Made by a program: the position numbers and the translations under genes. A model generated the notes under the pieces. It was not told where the DNA came from. It saw only the letters and a program-made list of their open reading frames with translations, and ran no database searches. Positions 25,239 through 34,581 of a stretch of 64,000 nucleotides of DNA are shown in pieces; within the stretch, counting starts at the first letter, position 1, and each line of letters opens with the position of its first letter. The stretch is from JADLHS01 sp049840435 (GTDB lineage: Bacteria > Verrucomicrobiota > Verrucomicrobiia > Limisphaerales > JADLHS01): NCBI GenBank assembly GCA_049840435.1, contig JASGKY010000051.1:109728-173727 (forward strand), read 5' to 3'.

Positions 25239-25332
25239 AAAACTGGCTGGTGCGTTTGCTACTGATGGTCGTGTTAAAAAATGCGCAGCCCACACCTTCA
25301 CTCCAGCGCGCATTCTGACGATACAAGGGCGC

Positions 25333-26271
25333 ATGAGTAGCACTGCTGTACTGACCGACATTCAATTTGAGCCGCCGCGCCTCGGGCTTGCGCCTGTCAG
25401 CCGCGCGCTAATTGATGAACGTGTCAAAGGCTGCGCGCGACTGCCTTCCTTGCGCAGCATTGACAGCTCCTTGCGCGAACTGCTCAACAGCGACCGCCGT
25501 TATACCCATCAGATTTCTGAAATCATCCGCCGCGATCCCAGCCTCACCGCGCGATTGCTGCGCCTAGTCAACTCCGTGCACTTCGGCCTCACCACCCCCA
25601 TCAATAATATTGAGGAAGCGGTGTTCTACCTGGGCATCCGACAGATTCGGCAGCTTGCGATGGTCACGCCGGTGATCGAAGACTTTACCCGCATGGCGGG
25701 CAACACCCCGTTCCCGTGGCGTGGTTTCTGGCAACATTGCATTGGCGTGGCGATAATGACACGCGAAGTCATCAGTTGCGTGCAAACGCCGGCGGATGAC
25801 TCTGATTACGTCGCTGGCTTGATCCACGACATGGGCAAGATTGTCATGGCCGCCACATTCCCGGATCACTTCGTGGAAGTCCAACGCCGCGCCGCGCTGG
25901 AGTTGCGGCCCTTGCTCGACATCGAATCCGAAGTGCTCGGCATCCAACATACCGAACTTGGTGCCATCTATCTCCAGAACCACAATCTCCCTGACATCAT
26001 GATTGAAACGGCGCGGTTTCATCACGAGCCGGAGCGCGCCAGTCATCACACTCAGATCATCGCGGCCGTGCAAATTGCCAATCTGCTGGTCCGGCACGCG
26101 AAGATTGGCAATAGCGGTGAAACCTCCGTCGTCACCCCGGAGATCTGGACCGGGGCAAGCGGCTGGGAAATTCTCTTTCCGGAAAAACGCGAGGCCGAAC
26201 GCGCCATTGCCTGCGCCGCCCTGCGCCGCAGCTTGGAACGGTTGCCTTCGATCCTGCAGGGGTTGGTTTGA
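25333..26271 (+). CDS. HDOD-domain protein
   Basis: 312 residues. The HDOD domain covers about residues 30-230: LPSLRSIDSSLRELL, the DPSLTARLLRLVNSVHFG block, EEAVFYLGIRQIRQLAMV, and LIHDMGKIVMAATFP, a retained HD-like His-Asp, followed by FHHEPERASHH. HDOD proteins are signalling adaptors linked to chemotaxis, c-di-GMP and cell-cycle control; most lack phosphodiesterase activity, but this one keeps HD-like residues. No extra output domain is fused. It is monocistronic between the motility-linked operon on the other strand and priA, and a hairpin follows its stop. Confidence 0.88.
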   Translation: MSSTAVLTDIQFEPPRLGLAPVSRALIDERVKGCARLPSLRSIDSSLRELLNSDRRYTHQISEIIRRDPSLTARLLRLVNSVHFGLTTPINNIEEAVFYLGIRQIRQLAMVTPVIEDFTRMAGNTPFPWRGFWQHCIGVAIMTREVISCVQTPADDSDYVAGLIHDMGKIVMAATFPDHFVEVQRRAALELRPLLDIESEVLGIQHTELGAIYLQNHNLPDIMIETARFHHEPERASHHTQIIAAVQIANLLVRHAKIGNSGETSVVTPEIWTGASGWEILFPEKREAERAIACAALRRSLERLPSILQGLV

Positions 26272-26313
26272 ACCGAAAGATTACCGCCGCAATCGCGGGA
26301 CAGTTTTAGGAGA

Positions 26314-26363
26314 AACTCAGGAAAGCCAGAAGTGGTCAAACGCCCTCCTGATTTCTTGAGTTC
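26314..26363 (+). terminator. Possible terminator hairpin after the HDOD gene
   Basis: An inverted repeat AACTCAGGAAAGCCAG (26314-26329) with CTGATTTCTTGAGTT (26348-26362) forms a stem with two small mismatches and a loop of about 18 bases. It lies 42 bases after the HDOD stop. The sequence that follows is only moderately T-rich, so its strength is doubtful. Confidence 0.35.
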
Positions 26364-26434
26364 CTTCTTCATCCAGAACGGTGCGTCAGCGCGCCGCTTG
26401 ACTCTTTGCCGCTGACTCCCGAACCTCGCCGCGC

Positions 26435-28786
26435 ATGATTGCGCGCGTCACCCTCGAAATCGCCCTCCGCAAGGAGTTCGATTACGCCATTCCGCCGGAA
26501 CTGGCGGACCAGGTGGACGTGGGCAGCCGCGTGCAAGTCCCGTTCGGCCCGCGCAAAGTCATGGGCGTCGTCACCGCTGTCGCCGAGGAATCCGCACACG
26601 CCAAACTCAAACCCATCCTCAAAGTCATCGGCGCACAGACACTCGTCACGCCCAAGGTGCTCCGACTCGCGCGCTGGATCGCGGACTATTACTGCTGCGC
26701 GCCAGAAATCGCGCTCAAGTCCGTTTTACCTGAAGCGGTGCGCCATGAGGAAGCTGGCTGGCGCGAGCGGTTGTTTGTGCGCGCGCTGCCGCAGAGCAGT
26801 GAATTTCCGAAGCTCCCCAAGCGGCAACAAGAAGTCTGGAATATCATTGAGGAGCGGCGCGAGATGTTGTTATCAGAACTGGTCACACTCGCGGAAACCA
26901 CAGCAGCTACAGTGCGTAAACTGGAAGATCGCGGCCTTGTTTCCATCACCAACGAGATATCCGAGCGCGACCCCTACGCGGGTGAGCAAATCTTGGCGAC
27001 GCAGCCGTTGACCTTGAACCCAACCCAAGCCGTAGCCTTGGAAAAAATTAAAGCAGCGATGAGCTTGGGCAGGTTGGAAGCACAGCCTGTTGCTGCCAAC
27101 ACTGGCTCAACATCCTCAACATTTCTGCTTCATGGCGTCACGGGTTCAGGTAAGACCGAAGTTTATCTCCAAGCCATTGCATACGCCTTGGAACAAGGCA
27201 AAGGCGCCATTGTGTTGGTGCCGGAAATATCACTGACGCCGCAGACAGTCGAGCGGTTCAAGGCACGGTTCAGTTCAGGGAAATTGCAGACGCTCGTCGC
27301 GGTATTGCATTCGCATTTGAGCGCCGGCGAGCGGCACGATGAATGGCACAAGATCCGACAAGGGCGAGCACGCATCGTGATCGGAGCGCGTTCCGCGATC
27401 TTTGCGCCGGTCGAGCCGCTGGGCCTCATCATCGTGGATGAGGAGCACGAACACACCTACAAACAGGAGGAAGCCCCGCGCTACCACGCTCGCGACGTCG
27501 CCATCATGCGCGGGCAGATGGAAGGCGCGGTCGTGGTGCTGGGCTCAGCAACCCCGTCGCTGGAGAGCTATCATAATTGCAAAAAAGGCAAATACGCCTT
27601 GCTTGAAATGCCCGAACGGGTGGATGACCAGAAAATGCCCCTGGTGCGCGTGGTAGACATGCGGCAAGCCGCGCGCAAGGAGAAGGGCACGCTGGTTTTC
27701 TCTCCGCAACTCAAGGAAGCCATCACCAAACGCCTCGAGAAAGGTGAGCAGACGATTCTGTTTCTCAATCGCCGCGGATATTCGTCATCGTTGCAATGCG
27801 AACAGTGCGGGCACGTTTGTGAGTGTCCGAACTGTTCGTTGTCACTGACCTATCATCGCCCGGAGAATTTGTTGCGTTGCCATCTCTGCGGCTATAACGA
27901 ACGCGTCCCGAAGATTTGCCCCAACGACAAGTGCAAGAACCCCGCCATCCGCTATTCCGGCCTCGGTACCCAGAAAGTTGAGGAGGTATTGGGAAAGCTA
28001 TTCCCGCAGGCACGCGTCAAGCGCATGGATGCCGACGTGATGAAGCGCAAGGATGATTATCGCAAGGTACTCGGTGATTTCCGCACCGGGAAAATTGACA
28101 TCCTCATCGGCACCCAGATGATCGCAAAGGGGCTGCATTTTCCGAACGTGACGCTGGTGGGGATCATTTACGCGGATCTGTCGTTGAACATGCCGGACTT
28201 TCGCGCAGGCGAGCGGACGTTTCAATTACTCACGCAGGTCGCCGGTCGCGCCGGACGTGGTGATGTGGAGGGTGAGGTATTTGTGCAAGCCTTCGCCCCG
28301 TTTCATCCCGCGATCCAATACGCGCGGCGACATGACTTCATCGGGTTTTACGAGCAGGAATTGGAGTTCCGCGAGCAACTCAAATATCCGCCGGCGGCGC
28401 GCGTGGCGTTGCTCACACTGAAGGGACGCAACGAAAAGAAGGTGGAACTTGCGGCGGAACATGTGCGCAAGGAATTGGGCGCTTTGATCACCGGCGGCAA
28501 AAAGTTGCGGGAAAAAGTTGCGGCCGTGGGCGAATTGTTTGCCACTGAATCCAGCGTCGCAGCCCCCGTCGCCGCAGAAACCAACACCGGCTTTTCGGAT
28601 TTGATCATCGCCGGTCCCGCCCCCGCCCCGCTGCTCCGGGCGGAAACATTTTACCGCTATCAACTCATGCTCCGCACCCGGGCAATGACGCGGTTAAGTC
28701 GCGAACTAGCCCGGATTACCACCCTGCTGGAACTGCCCGAGGATGTCGCGCTGACTACGGACATTGACCCGGTAAGTTTGTCATAG
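26435..28786 (+). CDS. priA: Primosomal protein N' (replication restart helicase PriA)
   Basis: PriA recognises stalled replication forks and reloads the replicative helicase. At 783 residues it is of normal size. The N-terminal fork-binding domain opens with RVTLEIALRKEFDYAIPPEL. Helicase motifs follow: LLHGVTGSGKTEVYLQ (Walker A), IVDEEHEHTYKQ (DEEH box), VVLGSATPSLESY and GTQMIAKGLHFPNV. The zinc-binding insertion is intact with eight Cys (CEQCGHVCECPNC, then CHLCGY and CPNDKC). The DEEH box and the zinc site are both hallmarks of PriA. It stands alone with the small receiver gene 36 bases downstream. Confidence 0.96.
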   Translation: MIARVTLEIALRKEFDYAIPPELADQVDVGSRVQVPFGPRKVMGVVTAVAEESAHAKLKPILKVIGAQTLVTPKVLRLARWIADYYCCAPEIALKSVLPEAVRHEEAGWRERLFVRALPQSSEFPKLPKRQQEVWNIIEERREMLLSELVTLAETTAATVRKLEDRGLVSITNEISERDPYAGEQILATQPLTLNPTQAVALEKIKAAMSLGRLEAQPVAANTGSTSSTFLLHGVTGSGKTEVYLQAIAYALEQGKGAIVLVPEISLTPQTVERFKARFSSGKLQTLVAVLHSHLSAGERHDEWHKIRQGRARIVIGARSAIFAPVEPLGLIIVDEEHEHTYKQEEAPRYHARDVAIMRGQMEGAVVVLGSATPSLESYHNCKKGKYALLEMPERVDDQKMPLVRVVDMRQAARKEKGTLVFSPQLKEAITKRLEKGEQTILFLNRRGYSSSLQCEQCGHVCECPNCSLSLTYHRPENLLRCHLCGYNERVPKICPNDKCKNPAIRYSGLGTQKVEEVLGKLFPQARVKRMDADVMKRKDDYRKVLGDFRTGKIDILIGTQMIAKGLHFPNVTLVGIIYADLSLNMPDFRAGERTFQLLTQVAGRAGRGDVEGEVFVQAFAPFHPAIQYARRHDFIGFYEQELEFREQLKYPPAARVALLTLKGRNEKKVELAAEHVRKELGALITGGKKLREKVAAVGELFATESSVAAPVAAETNTGFSDLIIAGPAPAPLLRAETFYRYQLMLRTRAMTRLSRELARITTLLELPEDVALTTDIDPVSLS

Positions 28787-28822
28787 TTACGGGCTTGCCA
28801 CGACAGGGGCGGCGGGCGTTTA

Positions 28823-29248
28823 ATGGCCGCACCAATCGGTATGAGCGCGTCGCCCGCAAACAAAAACGGTCAAGCCAATGATTCCCGCCCGCTCATCTTT
28901 GCCGTGGACGACGAACCGATGTTGCTCGAACTCGCCACGATGATTCTCCAGCCGCAGGGGTTTCGCGTGGAAACGTTTCGTGACCCGTTGGCTGCCGTGC
29001 GCGCCTTTTCACTCGCCAATCCGTTGCCAGCGCTGATCGTCACTGATTTCGCGATGCACCGCATGAACGGACTGGATCTGATCCGTGATTGCCGGGTGAT
29101 TCACCCGGAACAAAAAATCTTGATGGTCAGCGGTACCGTGGACGAATCGGTGTATCTCAACTCCCCGCACCGCCCGGATGCTTTTCTCGCCAAGCCGTAT
29201 TCCGCCACAGAACTCACAGCGCTAGTGAAGCAGTTGCTACAGCGTTGA
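28823..29248 (+). CDS. Single-domain response regulator (receiver only)
   Basis: 141 residues, consisting of one CheY-like receiver. FAVDDEPMLLELATMIL provides the acidic pocket, LIVTDFAMHRMNG the phosphorylated Asp, MVSGT the Thr/Ser switch position, and FLAKPYSATEL the Lys. No output domain is present, so it would act by protein contacts. The first 18 residues are unstructured-looking and the ATG at 28841 is an alternative start. It follows priA on the same strand but no histidine kinase is nearby. A link with the flagellar genes further downstream is possible but not shown. Confidence 0.85.
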   Translation: MAAPIGMSASPANKNGQANDSRPLIFAVDDEPMLLELATMILQPQGFRVETFRDPLAAVRAFSLANPLPALIVTDFAMHRMNGLDLIRDCRVIHPEQKILMVSGTVDESVYLNSPHRPDAFLAKPYSATELTALVKQLLQR

Positions 29249-29281
29249 CTCCTGCCGGGTGGCACTCGGAAAACTTCGCCT

Positions 29282-29923
29282 TCACACCATCCCAAACCAA
29301 CCGGCAATGATGCTCGCCGAAGCCAAAACCACCTTGCCAACCAAACGCGGCACAGGGGTAAGGTTGATGACCACAATCAAGATGATGAAACCATAGCGGG
29401 CCAGTTGGTGGTAAGTCTCCCGGCTCATCCCAGTCAGAACCCGCATCACATGGGAACCATCAAGCGGTGGGATGGGCAGCAGGTTGAAAAAACAGAGTAC
29501 CAAGCTGATACAAGCCGTCATCATGGCGAAATCGATCAGATTGGGCTGACCTAGTATTGTGCCGACCTTGGCCAAGCCAATGAACAAGACTGCCAGCAAT
29601 AGATTCATCCACGGCCCGGCCATGGAAATGAGGATGTCATCCACCTTTTCGTTGCGCAGGTTGTAGGGGTTGACCGGCACCGGTTTAGCCCAGCCAATGA
29701 GAATCGAGCCCACCACCGGGAAGAAAATCTGCATCAATGGAATCAGCACTGTACCCAGTGGGTCAATGTGTACAAGCGGATTCAAGGAACAGCGGCCTTC
29801 GTGTTTAGCGGTGTCATCGCCACATTTGGAAGCCATCCAAGCATGGCCGAACTCGTGAAACGTCAGCAGAATCACCAAGCTCAAATAGCGGATCAAACCA
29901 TCAATCAGGGCGTTTACGTCCAT
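29282..29923 (-). CDS. Site-2-protease-like M50 membrane metallopeptidase
   Basis: 213 residues with about five to six membrane segments. The zinc-binding HEFGH is at residues 23-27, early in the first helix, and the third ligand lies in PIPPLDGSHV in a later helix. The SLNPLVHIDPLGTVLIP segment lies between the first and second helices, as in the short Rip/SpoIVFB-like M50B group without a PDZ domain. Such proteases cut membrane-bound anti-sigma factors or other regulators within the bilayer. Its target is unknown. It is transcribed away from the flagellar operon, sharing the upstream region 29924-30197 with flgF. Confidence 0.87.
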   Translation of the reverse strand: MDVNALIDGLIRYLSLVILLTFHEFGHAWMASKCGDDTAKHEGRCSLNPLVHIDPLGTVLIPLMQIFFPVVGSILIGWAKPVPVNPYNLRNEKVDDILISMAGPWMNLLLAVLFIGLAKVGTILGQPNLIDFAMMTACISLVLCFFNLLPIPPLDGSHVMRVLTGMSRETYHQLARYGFIILIVVINLTPVPRLVGKVVLASASIIAGWFGMV

Positions 29924-30169
29924 GCAGCAAACAAGTTAGCGACGGCAGGAAGATGAGTCGAGCCGGGAGGATGGCGCGGTCTTGCTCGATTCTTGGTGTT
30001 AATCACGGTGTTTGTCTTAACCCAACCTAAGTCGTCGGGGATTACGATTTCGCCACCTCCCAAGCCCCGGGGCAAAAATTGCAACCTTCCCGCTCCGGCG
30101 CACGGCATTTTTTTCCCGGGGTCAAATTCGAATTCTCAAAACCCCAATGATTTCAACGATTTTTGCTCG

Positions 30170-30185
30170 TGGCACTGACACTGCT
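30170..30185 (+). promoter_or_regulatory. Possible sigma-54 (-24/-12) element before flgF
   Basis: TGGCACTGACACTGCT fits the sigma-54 pattern TGGCAC, five bases, TTGCT with one mismatch and the exact 12-base GG-to-GC spacing. A FlrC-type sigma-54 activator is encoded 8 kb away. The difficulty is that transcription would then begin near 30197, at the GTG start codon itself, so the flgF message would be leaderless or start further in. Confidence 0.35.
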
Positions 30186-30197
30186 TGGCAACCCAGC

Positions 30198-30944
30198 GTG
30201 AACGTAAGTCTGTACCAAGCTGCCGCCGCGATGAACGCCCAAGCGCGTTGGCAGGAGTCCATTTCTGATAACCTCGCAGCCGCTAATCTGCCGGGTTACA
30301 AGAAACAGGACGTCAGTTTCGAGGCGGTGCAAGCCGGACTCATGTCCCAAGCGGCCCCGAATGCCCAGACCCAGTTCCTCCTTCCTAAGTTCGTGGGAAC
30401 AACCAATTTCTCCCAAGGCGTGCTACGCCAGACCGGTGTGCCAACCGATGTGGCGATTGATGGTAAAGGCTTCTTTGAAGTTCAATTACCGTCGGGCTCA
30501 ACCGCTTATACCCGCGACGGCGAGTTTCACCTCAGTGCCTCTGGCCAGCTCGTCACTAAGCAAGGTTATCCCGTGCTCGGTGATTCTGGCACGATTCAAC
30601 TCGATCCCAATCTGGGCGGAAAAATCACCATCGCCGCTACGGGTGAGATCAGTCAGGGCACCGAAGTGCGCGGCAAACTGAAAGTCATGGATTTCGCGAA
30701 GCCTGAGCAACTGACTCAGATCAGCGGCGGCTTCTTCACCAACAACGACCCCGGCATGTTGGGATCGGAGGCCACAGCGGTGTCAGTTCGTTCTGGTTTT
30801 CTGGAAGGTTCAAACGTCTCGGTCACGACCGAGATGGCCAATCTCATCCGTGTGATGCGCAATTTTGAATCCAATCAGCGCACCATGCAGGTCCATAATG
30901 ACCGCCTTGGCAAGGCGATCTCTGAACTCGGCAACCCCTCTTGA
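30198..30944 (+). CDS. flgF: Flagellar proximal-rod protein FlgF
   Basis: FlgF is one of the proximal rod proteins that link the MS ring to the distal rod in the periplasm. The N-terminal rod domain is LYQAAAAMNAQARWQESISD followed by NLAAANLPGYKKQDVSF, and the D1 region has DVAIDGKGFFEVQLPSGSTA and YTRDGEFHLSASGQLVT. The C-terminal rod motif is SNVSVTTEMANLIRVMRNFE, as in FlgF/FlgG. The GTG at 30198 is chosen because NVSLYQAA is the usual beginning; an ATG at 30147 would add 17 unrelated residues. It opens a plus-strand operon that runs to flgL. Confidence 0.88.
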   Translation: MNVSLYQAAAAMNAQARWQESISDNLAAANLPGYKKQDVSFEAVQAGLMSQAAPNAQTQFLLPKFVGTTNFSQGVLRQTGVPTDVAIDGKGFFEVQLPSGSTAYTRDGEFHLSASGQLVTKQGYPVLGDSGTIQLDPNLGGKITIAATGEISQGTEVRGKLKVMDFAKPEQLTQISGGFFTNNDPGMLGSEATAVSVRSGFLEGSNVSVTTEMANLIRVMRNFESNQRTMQVHNDRLGKAISELGNPS

Positions 30945-30955
30945 TTCCCTGAACT

Positions 30956-31738
30956 ATGATTCGCGCCCTTTACTCCTCCGCCTCCGGGATGCAGTCGCAA
31001 CAGACGAATCTCGACGTCATTGCCAACAACCTGGCAAACGTCAGCACCACCGGTTTCAAGAAGAACAAGGCGGAGTTCCAAGATTTACTCTACTCGAACG
31101 GCCGCGCGGCAGGCGCCGATGCAGGCGGCGGCAATCAGATTCCCACCGGCATCCAGATCGGTCACGGCTCGCGTCTCATCTCCACCGCCAAGGTATTCAC
31201 GCAGGGTGAATTGACGAAGACTGACGCCCAGCTTGACGTGGCCATCGAAGGCGACGGTTTTTTTGAAGTGCAGATGAGCGACGGCTCGCGCGCATTCACC
31301 CGCGACGGTTCGTTGAAGCTCATGTCCGACGGTCGCGTCGCCACCAACGACGGTTACATCCTGCAAGGCGGCTGGCAACCGATCCCCGCTGGCACGACCA
31401 GCATTACCATTTCTCCCACCGGCGAAGTCACCACCACCGGTTCTTCCGGCACCTCGTCGTTCCGCGTGCAGTTATCTCGCTTCGCCAATCCAGCTGGCAT
31501 GGAAGCGCTCGGTAAAAATCTGTATCGCGAAACTGAAGCCTCCGGCACCGCGGAAACCGGCAATCCCGGCGAAGACGGTTTCGGCCAGCTCCAACAAGGC
31601 ATGTTGGAAATGTCGAATGTCAAGGTCGTCGAAGAAATGGTAAATATGATCACGGCGCAACGCGCCTACGAAGTGAACTCCAAGGCGGTCCAGGCCGCCG
31701 ATGAGATGATGCAAATGAGCAACAATCTCATCCGCTGA
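30956..31738 (+). CDS. flgG: Flagellar distal-rod protein FlgG
   Basis: FlgG forms the distal rod of the flagellar drive shaft. The 260-residue protein has the canonical start MIRALYSSASGMQSQQTNLD and NLANVSTTGFKKNKAEFQDL, the FlgG-type insertion region, the central TKTDAQLDVAIEGDGFFEVQ and FTRDGSLKLMSDGRV, and the C-terminal VKVVEEMVNMITAQRAYEVN and SKAVQAADEMM. All are classic rod/hook family blocks and the length is standard. It lies 11 bases downstream of flgF, clearly one operon. Confidence 0.97.
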   Translation: MIRALYSSASGMQSQQTNLDVIANNLANVSTTGFKKNKAEFQDLLYSNGRAAGADAGGGNQIPTGIQIGHGSRLISTAKVFTQGELTKTDAQLDVAIEGDGFFEVQMSDGSRAFTRDGSLKLMSDGRVATNDGYILQGGWQPIPAGTTSITISPTGEVTTTGSSGTSSFRVQLSRFANPAGMEALGKNLYRETEASGTAETGNPGEDGFGQLQQGMLEMSNVKVVEEMVNMITAQRAYEVNSKAVQAADEMMQMSNNLIR

Positions 31739-31743
31739 TTAAC

Positions 31744-32704
31744 ATGAAATTTCCCGTCGCAAAATTATTAACGCTGCCCTGCCTGTCACTAGGCTTTGTC
31801 TGCTCGGCCCTTGCGGCCTCTGAGAACTCCTGGGTGGTCACTGCTCCCCGCGGTACAAGTTGATGCGACGGGAATCTATTTAGACCAAGTCGTAGCGGGC
31901 GCGACTCCGGAAACTCCCCACCTCCGGCTCGCGCCCGCGCCGACTGTCGGTCGGGCGGTGATTTTCACCCCGACCCAACTTAATGATCTGCTGCAACAGA
32001 CCGCCCCGGAATTGGTCAACACCAACTGGAGCGGCGCGAAACAGATCCGCGTCACTCGCAAAATGCGGCTGCTCGCTGAAAGCGATCTCAAGGAAATGCT
32101 CACTGTGGCCTTGCAGCAGGATTACGTGAAAGACCGGGGCGAACTCGAACTGCGTTTCTCCCGCCCCGTGGCGCCAGCCAGCGTCATTGACGAGCCACTG
32201 ACGGTTAAGATTCTCGATTTGCCGACTGCTGGCGTCACCGCAAACTTCATCGCGCGTTTTGAATTGCGTGCTGGAGATGAGGTCGCCGGCACTTGGCAAA
32301 TCCCGGTTCAAGCCAGCATCTGGCGCGAGGTTTATGTCGCCGGTGAAACACTGCGCCGCGGTCAATTGGTACGCGACGCTAATATTTCCCGCGAACGCCG
32401 GGACCTGCTCGGCTTGCGCGACTTTGTCACCGATCTGGACGTGCAAAATCCGGCCTTGATGATTGGTGAAAACATTACTGCGGGCATGCCGCTCTCAAAC
32501 CGCTCACTGCGCCTCCGCCCGGTCGTGCATCGCGGCAAGGTCACCGAAGCGCTGGTTCGTGACGGCGGCATGACCATCGCGGTAAAAGTCGAAGTTCTTG
32601 AAGACGGAGTGCCTGGCCAATCCATCCGAGTACGCAACCTTAAATCCAAACGCGAATTTCGCGGCACTGTTCAAAATGAAGAAACCATCTACGTCACTCT
32701 CTAA
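31744..32704 (+). CDS. flgA: Flagellar P-ring assembly chaperone FlgA, one frameshift
   Basis: FlgA is a periplasmic chaperone for P-ring (FlgI) assembly. ATG 31744 gives a good signal peptide, KLLTLPCLSLGFVCSALAAS, but that frame stops at 31861. The body continues in another frame from about 31832 (LLPAVQVDATGIYLDQVVAG) to 32704. The C-terminal SAF domain is clear: EVYVAGETLRRGQLVRDANI, ENITAGMPLSNRSLR and GQSIRVRNLKSKREFRG. The indel lies in a G-rich spot near 31828-31838. Both pieces are well formed, so a sequencing error is likely. Total about 318 residues when joined. Confidence 0.85.
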
Positions 32705-32828
32705 CGCCGGTGCGCCGGACAAGGCGACGCTCTGGCCCAACCTCGGCACTGCCTCGGCAGCTCCGACGGTGATTCATTTCGACCTGAGCGGCCTGAACTC
32801 CATCGGTGGCGGCTTGGCGCTGCGCTCG

Positions 32829-33470
32829 ATGAAACGCGCGGCTAGCTCTGGCGCGGTGCGGTTGAGCCGGGCCTTCGGCCTCATCGCCCTGCTTGCGTCG
32901 TTGAACGTCGCTTCGGCCCAATCACTCTGGAAATCCGAGTCTTCCCAAAACCTGGTGGCGGATCGCAAAGCTCGGGCGGTTGGTGACCTCGTCACGATTC
33001 TCGTGCAGGAAAACAATACGGCGTCCAAGGACAACACGACTTCCACCGCGAAGAGCACGGGCATTGACGCGAGCATCGCGTCGTTTCTCTACAGCCCGGC
33101 GGGCAGCGGGATGTTAACGCACAACGGCCAGATGCCGGCCATCAAGATGAATTCCGCTCAAAGTTTCGACGGCGGTGGTAAGATCAGCAACTCCGAGAAG
33201 ATCACCGCCCGCATCAGCGTGCGCATCGTGGACGTGTTGCCGAACAACAATCTCGTCATCGAAGGCAAGCGCACCACGTCGTTCTCCGGCGAAACGCAGG
33301 AAGCCGTACTGCGCGGCGTGATCCGCCCCGATGACATCGCGCCCAACAACACGATTTACAGCTACAACGTGGGCGACGCGACGATCAAATACGTCTCGTC
33401 TGGCACCATCACCGACAACCAGCGCAAAGGTTGGTTCACCCGCATCTGGGAAAAACTCACTCCGTTTTGA
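32829..33470 (+). CDS. flgH: Flagellar L-ring protein FlgH
   Basis: FlgH builds the outer-membrane L-ring bushing. The 213-residue product has a signal peptide (LSRAFGLIALLASLNVASA), then SLWKSESSQNLVADRKARAV and GDLVTILVQENNTASKDNTT, the family block, and SNSEKITARISVRIVDVLPN, NNLVIEGKRT and a C-terminal GVIRPDDIAPNNTIYSYNVG. Odd: the signal peptide lacks the lipobox Cys that lipid-anchors FlgH in enterobacteria. ATG 32829 starts directly at the signal peptide; an upstream ATG at 32676 would overlap flgA and bring in about 51 unconserved residues. Confidence 0.92.
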   Translation: MKRAASSGAVRLSRAFGLIALLASLNVASAQSLWKSESSQNLVADRKARAVGDLVTILVQENNTASKDNTTSTAKSTGIDASIASFLYSPAGSGMLTHNGQMPAIKMNSAQSFDGGGKISNSEKITARISVRIVDVLPNNNLVIEGKRTTSFSGETQEAVLRGVIRPDDIAPNNTIYSYNVGDATIKYVSSGTITDNQRKGWFTRIWEKLTPF

Positions 33471-33479
33471 TCTAGGGCC

Positions 33480-34580
33480 ATGCGACGTCATTCTTTCATC
33501 TTAATCTTGTTGGCTTTGTTGCTCGCGGTCGTTGACGCAAGCGCGGTCAGCTCCCGCATCAAGGATCTGACCATCCTTGCCGGCGCGCGGGACAACCAGC
33601 TCATCGGTTACGGCCTCGTCACCGGTCTGGCCGGCGATGGAGACAAGAACCCGACTTACACGATCCAAAGCATCGCGAACATGCTGCAACGCTTCGGCAT
33701 CACGGTGCCCGCCGCGTCGCTCTCCTCGAAGAACGTCGCCGCGGTCATGGTCACGGCGGACATTCCGGCGTTTGTGAAGAACGGCACGCGACTCGATGTC
33801 ACCATTTCGGCGATGGGCGACGCGAAGAGTTTGCAAGGCGGCGTGCTGATGCAGACGCCGTTGCTCGGCGCGGACGGCAAGGTTTACGCCGTGGCGCAAG
33901 GTACGATTGCGGTCGGTGGTTTCATCGGCGGTAACAGCGGCGGCAGCGTGCAAAAGAATCATCCGACCGTGGCGCAGATTTCCGGCGGAGCGTTGGTGGA
34001 AAATGAAGTCCCCACGCAGATCGTTCATAACAACTTTGTCGAACTGTTGCTGCGCGAACCTGATTTTACCTCTGCCGCCCGCATCGCTACTGCGGTGAAC
34101 ACGGTGTTTACCAATGCTGCCGAAGCCGTGGATTCCACATCAGTTAAAGTTCGCGTGCCGGAAGGTCATCAAGGTTCGCCCGTCGCGTTCATCTCGTTGG
34201 TTGAGTCCATCGAAGTGCAGCCGGACGTGCCGGCCCGCATCATCGTGAACGAACGCACCGGCACGATCATTGCCACGGCCCGCATCCGCATCGCCCCTTG
34301 CGCGGTGTCACATGGCGAACTCACGATTTCCATCGCGAACACCGACGAGGTTTCCCAGCCGAACGCTTTCAGCCAGACCGGCAACACGGCTACGACGACC
34401 CGCACGGATACCAACGTGCAGGAGAAGAAGGCGCACTTCGTGACGTTGGGTGAGATGCCGACCATCGAAAAGGTTGCGGCGGGTTTGAATGCGATCGGCG
34501 TCACGCCGCGCGACATGATGGCGATTTTTCAAGCGATGAAACAGGCCGGCGCGTTGCAGGCGGAATTGATCATGCGTTGA
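33480..34580 (+). CDS. flgI: Flagellar P-ring protein FlgI
   Basis: FlgI forms the P-ring in the peptidoglycan layer. The 366-residue protein has a signal peptide (HSFILILLALLLAVVDASA), then SRIKDLTILAGARDNQLIGY and GLVTGLAGDGDKN, the strongest family block. Further conserved parts are SLSSKNVAAVMVTADIPAF, SALGD-type TISAMGDAKSLQGGVLMQTP, IVVNERTGTIIA-like RIIVNERTGTIIATARIRI and the C-terminal LNAIGVTPRDMMAIFQAMKQ. Full length for the family. Nine bases after flgH and one base before flgJ. Confidence 0.97.
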   Translation: MRRHSFILILLALLLAVVDASAVSSRIKDLTILAGARDNQLIGYGLVTGLAGDGDKNPTYTIQSIANMLQRFGITVPAASLSSKNVAAVMVTADIPAFVKNGTRLDVTISAMGDAKSLQGGVLMQTPLLGADGKVYAVAQGTIAVGGFIGGNSGGSVQKNHPTVAQISGGALVENEVPTQIVHNNFVELLLREPDFTSAARIATAVNTVFTNAAEAVDSTSVKVRVPEGHQGSPVAFISLVESIEVQPDVPARIIVNERTGTIIATARIRIAPCAVSHGELTISIANTDEVSQPNAFSQTGNTATTTRTDTNVQEKKAHFVTLGEMPTIEKVAAGLNAIGVTPRDMMAIFQAMKQAGALQAELIMR

Positions 34581-34581
34581 T

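Noticed and set aside
29982..29996. TGGCGCGGTCTTGCT as a sigma-54 promoter upstream of flgF
   Set aside because: The GG-to-GC distance is 11 bases instead of 12, which sigma-54 does not tolerate; the site at 30170 has the right spacing.
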